Origin: Clostridiales bacterium
GTDB taxonomy: Bacteria; Bacillota; Clostridia; Oscillospirales; Oscillospiraceae
Direction of reading: 5' to 3'
DNA length: 8,759 bases
NCBI GenBank assembly: GCA_021199695.1
Contig: JAJQHP010000115.1
Location: forward strand, 1 to 8,759
Program-made: the position numbers and the translations under genes
Shown: piece by piece, positions 1-5,621 of the stretch
Layout: every line of letters starts with the position of its first letter
Position numbering within the stretch: the first letter of the stretch is position 1
Notes under the pieces: generated by a model
The model's input: the letters and a program-made list of their open reading frames with translations, nothing else
Databases searched by the model: none
Told to the model about the DNA's origin: nothing

Positions 1-3
1 GCC

Positions 4-20
4 TATGGCTGGCTGCCATA
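4..20. repeat. Small perfect inverted repeat upstream of the FHA-SEDS gene
   Basis: TATGGC and GCCATA form a perfect 6-bp inverted repeat around a 5-base centre (TGGCT). It lies about 40 bases before the start codon of the cell-wall operon. There is no T-tract after it, so it does not look like a terminator. It could be a small operator, or part of whatever lies upstream of the window. A repeat this short can arise by chance. Confidence 0.3.
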
Positions 21-40
21 AACCAAGGGGCAAATATTAT
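13..40 (+). promoter_or_regulatory. Weak candidate sigma-A promoter for the cell-wall operon
   Basis: An AT-rich patch contains TATTAT (35-40), with CTGCCA (13-18) 16 bases upstream as a 4-of-6 match to a -35 box. TATAGT at 38-43 is an alternative -10 box. This is the only AT-rich stretch before the operon, which suits a promoter. The -35 match is poor, however, and the operon may instead be read from upstream genes outside the window. Confidence 0.25.
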
Positions 41-59
41 AGTAACAGGGAGGTACTCC

Positions 60-2045
60 ATGGACCTGTCCGCCATACAGGCTGCCCTGTCCTCTCTCTG
101 GGACAGCATCCAGACCTGGTTTTCCGATCTGTCCCAGGACGCCGCTCTGATGGAGACGGTTTCCGGCGTATTCGCTGTGATATTGCAGTTTCTGCTGCCG
201 CTGATGGCTCTGCTGGTGGTGGTCCGCTGCGCCCGCAGTCTGCTCCAGGGCAAGCTGGAGCAGGAGCGCTGGGGTCGGCTCACCGACCCATCGGGGAACG
301 CCTATCCCCTCTGCCACTGGGAAATCCTGATCGGCCGCTCCCGTTCCTGCGACGTGGTGCTCTCCGACCCCGCCGTCTCCCGAAATCACGCCGCCCTGAC
401 CAGGGACGCCCGGGGGCAGTGGACCCTGTTTCCCCTGCGGACCAAAAACGGCGTCTTTCTCAACGGCGCTCTGCTGGAGGCCCCCGCCCCCATCCAGGCG
501 GGCGATGTCGTTGGCCTGGGCAGTACCCAGCTGGCCTTCTACCCCATCTCCGCCGCCGAGGAGGCGGCCCAGGCCCAGAGCCGGACCCGCCCGGGAAAGG
601 TCTTTTCCCCCGGCGTCACCCTGATTTTGCTCACCATCTTTCAGGCGGGCCTGTGCTTCCAGCTGGAATCGGTGGTGGAGGAGGAATACCTCCAGCCGGT
701 GCTCTTCTCCTTCGGGGTGCTGTGTCTGCTCATGTGGGTCGTCTATTTCATCTATCGCGTCCTGCGGCGAACCGGCTTCGAGATCGAGACGCTAGCCTTT
801 TTCCTGACCACCCTCTGCCTCACCGTCACCGCCGACTCCGCCCCTTCCAGCCTCTACAAGCAGCTGGCCGCCGTGGTCATCGGCATCGTCCTCTTTTTCG
901 CCCTCTCCATCGTCCTCCGGGATGTGGAGCTTGCCAAAAAGCTCCGCTGGCCCGCCGCCATTTTTGCGGTGGCGCTGCTGGCTTTCAACCTGCTGCTGGG
1001 AGAGACGCTGTTCGGGGCCACCAACTGGATCTCCATCGGCCCCATCTCCTTCCAGCCCTCCGAGCTGGTGAAGGTGGTCTTTATCCTGGTGGGGGCCACC
1101 ACTCTGGACCGGATGTTCACCCGGCGGAACCTGATCTTCACCCTGTTCTTCTCCGCCTACTGCGTGGGCTGCCTGGCCCTGATGAGCGACTTTGGCACGG
1201 CCCTGATCTTTTTCGTGGCTTTCCTGGCCATTGCCTTTCTCCGCACCGGCGATTTCCCTTCGGTGGCGTTTATCACCGCCGCCGCCGTCTTTGCCTGCGT
1301 CCTTATTTTAAGCTATAAGCCCTATATCGCCAACCGCTTTGCCGCCTACCGCCATGTGTGGGAGGACCCCTCCGGCACAGGGTATCAGCAGACCCGGACC
1401 CTCTCCGCGCTGGCCAGCGGCGGACTGTTCGGCCAGGGGCTCGGGGAAGGCTGGCTGAAAAACATCGGCGCGGCCAACACCGACCTGGTCTTCGGCGTCC
1501 TGGCGGAGGAGCTGGGGCTGATCATCGCTCTGCTGGCGGTGGTAGTCATCATCCTGCTGGCCCTGTTTGCGGTCAAGTCCGCCGCTGCCGGTCGCTCCTC
1601 CTTCTACGTCATCGCCGCCTGCGCCACCGCCACCATCTTTGTCGTCCAGACCATGCTCAACGTCTTTGGCTCCACCGACCTGCTGCCTCTGACCGGCGTG
1701 ACCTTCCCCTTTGTGTCGGTGGGCGGCTCCAGTATGATGTCCTGCTGGTGCCTGCTGGCCTATATCAAGGCGTCGGACACCCGACAGAATGCGGGCATCG
1801 CCATCCGGCTGCCCAAACGGCTGAAAAAGGGCCAGGTCCCCGATCCGGAGCCTGCGCCCCACTTCCGCCCTACCCCGCGTCCCGCCGACGGAGCCGTCTC
1901 TGACGTCGATATCACCCAATCGCTGCGCACCCCGGAGCCGGAGCGGTGGGGCGAGGGAAGCTTTTCCGCCCATCTCTCCGTCCACCGGGAGGAGCCGGGG
2001 GACTGGAAGCTGCCCGGCGATCTCGGAGAGGAGGATTCCCCATGA
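60..2045 (+). CDS. FHA domain-SEDS (RodA/FtsW family) peptidoglycan glycosyltransferase fusion
   Basis: This 661-residue membrane protein most likely polymerises lipid II into glycan strands. The start is set by GGGAGG at 48-53, six bases before ATG. Residues about 35-57 are a membrane segment. Residues about 82-162 are an FHA phosphothreonine-binding domain, with G92-R93-S94, S107-R108-N109-H110 and N135-G136. Roughly a dozen membrane helices follow between 184 and 570. SEDS signatures include N322-W323-I, FQPSEL-V-K338, D377-F-G-T, GGLFGQGLG (454-462), T474-D475 followed by VLAEELG, and PLTGVTFPFVSVGG (543-556). D475 aligns, from memory, with the catalytic-site Asp of RodA. The extra helices before W323 resemble actinobacterial RodA more than the 10-helix core. 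SEDS proteins are usually about 370-470 residues; the excess comes from the FHA module and a Pro/acid-rich cytoplasmic tail (571-661). The gene overlaps the downstream transpeptidase by 4 bases. Whether it serves elongation, division or sporulation cannot be told, so no symbol is given. Confidence 0.93.
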   Translation: MDLSAIQAALSSLWDSIQTWFSDLSQDAALMETVSGVFAVILQFLLPLMALLVVVRCARSLLQGKLEQERWGRLTDPSGNAYPLCHWEILIGRSRSCDVVLSDPAVSRNHAALTRDARGQWTLFPLRTKNGVFLNGALLEAPAPIQAGDVVGLGSTQLAFYPISAAEEAAQAQSRTRPGKVFSPGVTLILLTIFQAGLCFQLESVVEEEYLQPVLFSFGVLCLLMWVVYFIYRVLRRTGFEIETLAFFLTTLCLTVTADSAPSSLYKQLAAVVIGIVLFFALSIVLRDVELAKKLRWPAAIFAVALLAFNLLLGETLFGATNWISIGPISFQPSELVKVVFILVGATTLDRMFTRRNLIFTLFFSAYCVGCLALMSDFGTALIFFVAFLAIAFLRTGDFPSVAFITAAAVFACVLILSYKPYIANRFAAYRHVWEDPSGTGYQQTRTLSALASGGLFGQGLGEGWLKNIGAANTDLVFGVLAEELGLIIALLAVVVIILLALFAVKSAAAGRSSFYVIAACATATIFVVQTMLNVFGSTDLLPLTGVTFPFVSVGGSSMMSCWCLLAYIKASDTRQNAGIAIRLPKRLKKGQVPDPEPAPHFRPTPRPADGAVSDVDITQSLRTPEPERWGEGSFSAHLSVHREEPGDWKLPGDLGEEDSP

Positions 2046-3397
2046 AAAAGCTGCAGGGCCGCACCTGGTTCGTGCTGCTCTTTATCCTTCTGCTCATCGC
2101 AGGCTCGGCCATCCTCGTGGGGATGTACTTTGTGGAGGGCCGGGACTGGGTCGCCTTCTCCGCCAACTCCCATCTGTACACCAACGGGCGCATCGCCACC
2201 GGCGCCATTACCGACCGGAACGGCGTCCTGCTCTATGACGGAGAGACAGGGGACTACGCCGACGAGTCCTCCGTCCGCATCGCCACCCTCCACGCCGTAG
2301 GCGACCAGTACGGCAACATCGCCACCGGGGCCAAGGTGCTCTTTGACGAGTATATGGCCTCCTACAATCCCATCACCGGAGTGACCAGCGGAGGCAATCA
2401 GGTCTCCCTGACCATCGACGCCGATCTGAACGTCACCGCCTGGAAGGCGCTGGACGGGCGAAACGGCACGGTGGCGGTCTACAACTATGAGACGGGAGAG
2501 ATCGTCTGTATGGTCTCCTCCCCCACCTTCGACCCCTATGACTCGGAGGAAGTGCTGGCGGCGGTCAACGAAGGGGACAGCCGGTATGACAGCGTCTACC
2601 TGAACCGATTCCTCTCCTCCTCCTTCACCCCCGGCTCCATCTTCAAAATCGTCACCACCGCCGCCGCCATCGAGCAGATCGACGACCTGGACGACTTCAC
2701 CTTCACCTGCACCGGCTCTCTGGAGGTAGACGGGGACACCGTCACCTGTCCCTCTGTCCACGGGACCCAAACCCTGGCCGAAGCCCTGGCCAACTCCTGC
2801 AACTGTGCCTACGCCACTCTGGCTCTGGAGCTGGGGGGCGACACTCTCCAAACCTATGCCAGCCGGGCAGGACTGTTGAACAGCGTGACGGTAAACGGTC
2901 TGTCCTCTGCCAAGGGGAGCTACACCGTCCCCACCTCGTCCTCCGACCTGGCCTGGTCCGGAGTGGGGCAGTACACCGACCTGGTGAACCCCTGCTCCAT
3001 GCTGGTGCTTATGGGCTGCATCGCCGGAGACGGGGAGGCCGCCGTCCCCACCCTGCTGAAATCAGTCACCGGCAGCTTTGGTCTCCCCGCCGCCATCCTC
3101 ACCACCTCCACCACCTCCATCGACTGGGAGGAGGAGACCTGTGAGGAGCTGAAAACCCTTATGCGCAACAACGTCACCAGCCATTACGGCCAGGACCAGT
3201 TCGGCGACCTGGCGGTCTGCGCCAAGTCCGGCACCGCAGAGGTCAGCTCCTCCGACGACCCCCACGCCTGGTTTGTAGGCTTTATCGACGATGAGGACTA
3301 TCCCTACGCCTTCGTCGTCCTGGTGGAAAACGGCGGCTGGGGCAGCTCCACCGCAGGGAGCATTGCCGCCACCGTGCTGACCCAGCTGTGTAGTTGA
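2042..3397 (+). CDS. Class B penicillin-binding protein, PbpA-like transpeptidase
   Basis: This 451-residue D,D-transpeptidase should cross-link the peptidoglycan made by its SEDS partner. The start overlaps the previous stop as ATGA, and AGGAGG at 2029-2034 sits 7 bases upstream, inside the codons for the partner's acidic C-terminus. Residues about 8-30 form one membrane anchor; the rest should lie outside the membrane. The three penicillin-binding motifs are S199-I-F-K202 (in TPGSIFK), S252-C-N254 and K395-S-G-T398. ITDRNG (57-61) and NPITG (109-113) followed by LTID mark the short N-terminal region. The protein is much shorter than typical PBP2 or PBP3 (about 600-750 residues) because most of the N-terminal pedestal is absent, as in actinobacterial PbpA. 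C223 and C236, and C253 and C255, are Cys pairs of a kind I associate with clostridial relatives. Being the second gene of a translationally coupled pair fits a dedicated SEDS-bPBP complex. Confidence 0.93.
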   Translation: MKKLQGRTWFVLLFILLLIAGSAILVGMYFVEGRDWVAFSANSHLYTNGRIATGAITDRNGVLLYDGETGDYADESSVRIATLHAVGDQYGNIATGAKVLFDEYMASYNPITGVTSGGNQVSLTIDADLNVTAWKALDGRNGTVAVYNYETGEIVCMVSSPTFDPYDSEEVLAAVNEGDSRYDSVYLNRFLSSSFTPGSIFKIVTTAAAIEQIDDLDDFTFTCTGSLEVDGDTVTCPSVHGTQTLAEALANSCNCAYATLALELGGDTLQTYASRAGLLNSVTVNGLSSAKGSYTVPTSSSDLAWSGVGQYTDLVNPCSMLVLMGCIAGDGEAAVPTLLKSVTGSFGLPAAILTTSTTSIDWEEETCEELKTLMRNNVTSHYGQDQFGDLAVCAKSGTAEVSSSDDPHAWFVGFIDDEDYPYAFVVLVENGGWGSSTAGSIAATVLTQLCS

Positions 3398-3415
3398 TTC
3401 CCCTTCGTGAACGTC

Positions 3416-3463
3416 AAAACTCCCCTGACCCGGGGCTTTGCCCGGGTCAGGGGAGTCGTTTTT
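3416..3463. terminator. Bidirectional intrinsic terminator between the transpeptidase gene and htpG
   Basis: A perfect 16-bp stem (arms 3419-3434 and 3441-3456, starting ACTCCCCTGACC) closes a 6-base loop, GCTTTG. On the + strand it is followed by CG and five T (3459-3463). On the - strand the stem runs into four T (complement of 3416-3419). It lies in the 73-base gap between convergent genes and so can end both the cell-wall operon and htpG. Confidence 0.93.
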
Positions 3464-3470
3464 CTCCGGC

Positions 3471-5390
3471 TTATTTCAGCAGTCCGCAGATCAGGTCGGT
3501 ATAGGCCGCCGGGTCCTCCAGAGGCAGTCCGGCGATGAGCAGCGCCTGGTTGTACAGCACCTCGGCGTAAATCTTCGCCTTCTCCGGGTCGTTGTCCACT
3601 GCGTCCTTCAGGGCGGCGTAGGCGTTGGAGTCGGCGTTGAGCTCCAGCACCCGCTCGGCCTTCATGCCCTCCATGTCGGCCCCCTGCTTTTTCAGGTACT
3701 TCTCCATCTCCAGGGTCACAGGGCCGTCGGTGGTCATGCAGACGGCGTGGCTCTTCAGGATCTTGGAGATGCGGGCCTCCTTGATGCGGTCGCCCAGGGT
3801 CTCCTTCAGGAAGTCCAGAACGGGCTTGCCGCTCTCCGCCTTCTCCTCGGCGGCCTTCTTCTCCTCGTCCGTCTCCGGGAGAGCGTCCTCGTCGTCGATG
3901 CTCTTGAGCTTCTTGCCGTCGAACTCGCCCACGGTCTGCATGACGAACTCGTCCACCTCGTCGGTCAGGTACAAAATTTCATAGCCCTTGTCCAGAATAC
4001 GCTCCGCCTGGGGCAGCTTGGCCAGCTGTCCGGCGTCCTCGCCGGTGGCGTAGTAGATATACTCCTGGCTCTCCGGCATCCGATCCCGGTACTCCTGGAA
4101 GGTGGTCCCCTTTTCCGCCTGGGAGGAGACGAACATCAGCAGCTCCATGACCTTGTCCTTGCTCATGCCGTAGTCCGCCACAGCGCCATACTTCACGTTC
4201 AGGCCGAAGCTCTTCCAGAACTGCTCGTACTTCTCCCGGTCCTCCTTCTGGAGCTTGAGCAGCTCCGCCTTGATCTTCTTCTCCAGATTCCTGGCGATGA
4301 CCTTGAGCTGGCGGGTATGCTGGAGCATCTCACGAGAGATGTTCAGGCTCACGTCCGGGGTGTCCACCACGCCCTTGACGAAGCGGAAATGCTCCGGCAG
4401 CAGATCGGCGCAGTTCTCCATGATGAGCACCCCGGAGGAGTAGAGCTGGAGGCCCTTCTTGTAGTCCCGGGTGTAGAAGTCATAGGGGGTCTTGCTGGGG
4501 ATGAACAGCAGCGCCTCATAGCTCACGTTGCCCTCTGCGCTCACCCGGATGGTGGTCAGGGGCTTCTCCCAGTCGTTGAACTTGTCGGTATAGAAGGCGT
4601 TGAGCTCGTCCTCGGTCACGTCCTCCTTCTTCTTCTGCCACAGAGGGACCATGGAGTTGAGGGTCTCCAGCTCCTGGTAGTCCTCCCACTCCGGCTTGTA
4701 GTCGTCCCCAGCGTCCTCCGGCTTGGGTTTCTGGCGGGATTTTGTCTTGAGCATGGTGATGGGATAGTGGATATAGTCGGAGTACTTCTTCACCAGATTG
4801 GAGATGGTATACTCGTCCAGATAGTCGCCGTACTTCTCGTCCTCCGTGTCCTCCTTCAGGGTCATGATGACGTCGGTGCCCACGCCGTCCTTCTCCGCCG
4901 GAGTGATGGTGTAGCCGTCGGTGCCGTCAGACTCCCACAGCCAGGCGCTCTCCGAGCCGTAGGGCCGGGTGAGCACCTTCACATCCCGGGAGACCATAAA
5001 GGCGGAGTAGAAGCCCACGCCGAACTGACCGATGATGTCCACGTCGCCGGACTCCACGCCCTCCTTGGCGGCCATGTCCTGCTTGAACTGGAGAGAGCCG
5101 CTCTTGGCGATGACGCCCAGGTTGTTCTCCAGCTCCTCCTCAGTCATGCCGATGCCGTTGTCGGAGACGGTGAGGGTCCGGTTGTCCTTGTCCACCGTGA
5201 TGTGGATTTTGAAATCGGAGCGGTCCAGACCCACCTGATCGTCGGTCAGAGAGCGATAGGCCAGCTTGTCCACGGCATCGCTGGCGTTGGACAGGATCTC
5301 ACGGAGAAAGATCTCCTTGTGGGTGTAGATCGAGTTGATCATCAGATCCAGCATCCGCTGAGATTCCGCTTTGAATTGACGTGTTTCCAT
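3471..5390 (-). CDS. htpG: Molecular chaperone HtpG (bacterial Hsp90)
   Basis: This 639-residue cytosolic ATP-driven chaperone is of usual family length. The N-terminal GHKL ATPase domain shows E31-ILSN35-ASDA, D77-NGIGMT and G121-QFGVGFYSA, which are the ATP-binding and hydrolysis elements. The middle domain carries SLNISR353EML, whose Arg corresponds to the ATPase-stimulating Arg of yeast Hsp90. A charged linker and the dimerisation domain follow. The start METRQF is chosen because GGAGG (5403-5399) sits 8 bases upstream and because Hsp90 proteins begin close to this point. The open frame continues 22 codons further to a GTG inside the CIRCE operator, which has no ribosome binding site. The gene appears monocistronic, with its own promoter, CIRCE operator and terminator, so it is probably heat-induced through HrcA. 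Confidence 0.97.
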   Translation of the reverse strand: METRQFKAESQRMLDLMINSIYTHKEIFLREILSNASDAVDKLAYRSLTDDQVGLDRSDFKIHITVDKDNRTLTVSDNGIGMTEEELENNLGVIAKSGSLQFKQDMAAKEGVESGDVDIIGQFGVGFYSAFMVSRDVKVLTRPYGSESAWLWESDGTDGYTITPAEKDGVGTDVIMTLKEDTEDEKYGDYLDEYTISNLVKKYSDYIHYPITMLKTKSRQKPKPEDAGDDYKPEWEDYQELETLNSMVPLWQKKKEDVTEDELNAFYTDKFNDWEKPLTTIRVSAEGNVSYEALLFIPSKTPYDFYTRDYKKGLQLYSSGVLIMENCADLLPEHFRFVKGVVDTPDVSLNISREMLQHTRQLKVIARNLEKKIKAELLKLQKEDREKYEQFWKSFGLNVKYGAVADYGMSKDKVMELLMFVSSQAEKGTTFQEYRDRMPESQEYIYYATGEDAGQLAKLPQAERILDKGYEILYLTDEVDEFVMQTVGEFDGKKLKSIDDEDALPETDEEKKAAEEKAESGKPVLDFLKETLGDRIKEARISKILKSHAVCMTTDGPVTLEMEKYLKKQGADMEGMKAERVLELNADSNAYAALKDAVDNDPEKAKIYAEVLYNQALLIAGLPLEDPAAYTDLICGLLK

Positions 5391-5409
5391 GACAGATTCC
5401 TCCATATAG

Positions 5410-5426
5410 GGGAGCGATCGGCTCCC
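5410..5426 (-). promoter_or_regulatory. htpG: 5' UTR hairpin just upstream of the htpG ribosome binding site
   Basis: On the - strand, GGGAGC-CGATC-GCTCCC forms a 6-bp GC-rich hairpin ending 6 bases before the GGAGG of htpG. A competing pairing is possible between CTCC in its 3' arm (5414-5411) and GGAG of the ribosome binding site (5403-5400). The main hairpin would keep the site free. A role in mRNA stability or translation is inference only. Confidence 0.4.
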
Positions 5427-5449
5427 AAAACAATATTGTAAACGAATTA

Positions 5450-5476
5450 TTAGCACTCTCTTTTTCCGAGTGCTAA
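5450..5476. promoter_or_regulatory. CIRCE operator (HrcA binding site)
   Basis: The sequence is TTAGCACTC-N9-GAGTGCTAA, an exact match to the CIRCE consensus with its 9-base spacer. It begins 4 bases downstream of the htpG -10 box, so HrcA bound here would cover the transcription start. In the mRNA the same repeat would form a stem near the 5' end. Binding by HrcA is established for this motif; control of this particular gene is inferred from position. Confidence 0.97.
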
Positions 5477-5479
5477 CAT

Positions 5480-5508
5480 ATCATACCTCTCTTTCCATCA
5501 AAATGCAA
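5480..5508 (-). promoter_or_regulatory. htpG: Sigma-A type promoter of htpG
   Basis: The -35 box is TTGCAT (5508-5503) and the -10 box is TATGAT (5485-5480), separated by exactly 17 bases; each hexamer differs from consensus at few positions. The predicted start is near 5473, inside the CIRCE operator, giving a leader of about 83 bases. The position immediately next to CIRCE is the arrangement expected for an HrcA-repressed vegetative promoter. Confidence 0.88.
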
Positions 5509-5521
5509 TAGCGTTCATAAA

Positions 5522-5554
5522 AAATTTGCAATTAGAACAATCCGGTGCAAATTT
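5522..5554. repeat. Perfect 9-bp inverted repeat upstream of asnB, candidate operator
   Basis: AAATTTGCA and TGCAAATTT are exact inverted copies separated by 15 bases. The repeat stands in the AT-rich divergent region between the htpG promoter and asnB. Another TGCAA (5504-5508) overlaps the htpG -35 box; the three TGCAA/TTGCA centres lie 22 and 20 bases apart, close to two helical turns each. This suits a dimeric DNA-binding regulator, but no known operator is recognised. No T-tract of terminator type follows. I could not fix the asnB promoter: the hexamers nearby are all weak. Confidence 0.55.
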
Positions 5555-5568
5555 GACCCTGTGGCATA

Positions 5569-5618
5569 CACACCTCCCGGGGCGCTCCCGCATAGGCTGG
5601 AAGCAGCAAGGAGGTCTG
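5569..5618 (+). promoter_or_regulatory. asnB: Possible structured asnB leader pairing the Shine-Dalgarno sequence
   Basis: ACCTCC (5572-5577) pairs with GGAGGT (5610-5615), which contains most of the asnB ribosome binding site; past a C-C mismatch two more pairs extend the helix to 5569/5618. Inside it two small hairpins can form: CGGG-GCGCT-CCCG (5578-5590) and GCTG-GAAG-CAGC (5596-5607). The result is a three-way junction with the ribosome binding site buried. It carries no T-box consensus and does not match a riboswitch I know. GC-rich DNA folds easily, so this needs comparative support. Confidence 0.35.
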
Positions 5619-5621
5619 CGT

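Noticed and set aside
5..1318. A 437-codon + strand frame overlapping the FHA-SEDS gene
   Set aside because: It is rich in Arg, Pro and Gly, as shifted frames of GC-rich genes are, lacks a ribosome binding site, and competes with a frame bearing clear FHA and SEDS motifs.
1760..2851. A 363-codon minus-strand frame under the SEDS and transpeptidase genes
   Set aside because: It has Gly/Val/Gln-rich shadow composition, lies antisense to two well-supported genes, and contains no domain or start signal.
3438..5441. A 667-codon open frame on the + strand covering all of htpG
   Set aside because: It lies wholly antisense to an unmistakable Hsp90, shows Leu/Val/Gly/His-rich shadow composition and no recognisable domain, and starts inside the terminator. 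Codon bias in GC-rich genes keeps this frame open.
5391..5456. A GTG start for htpG 22 codons upstream
   Set aside because: That codon lies inside CIRCE, close to the predicted mRNA 5' end, without a ribosome binding site. METRQF has GGAGG at 8 bases and matches usual HtpG N-termini.
5526..5621. An upstream non-ATG start for asnB adding 32 residues
   Set aside because: Class II glutaminases need the Cys right after the initiator Met. The extension spans the inverted repeat and leader and has no ribosome binding site, while ATG at 5622 has AAGGAGG.
5555..5621. A T-box riboswitch upstream of asnB
   Set aside because: The AGGGTGGNACCGCG-type T-box sequence, the specifier stem and a terminator are all missing, and the region is too short.
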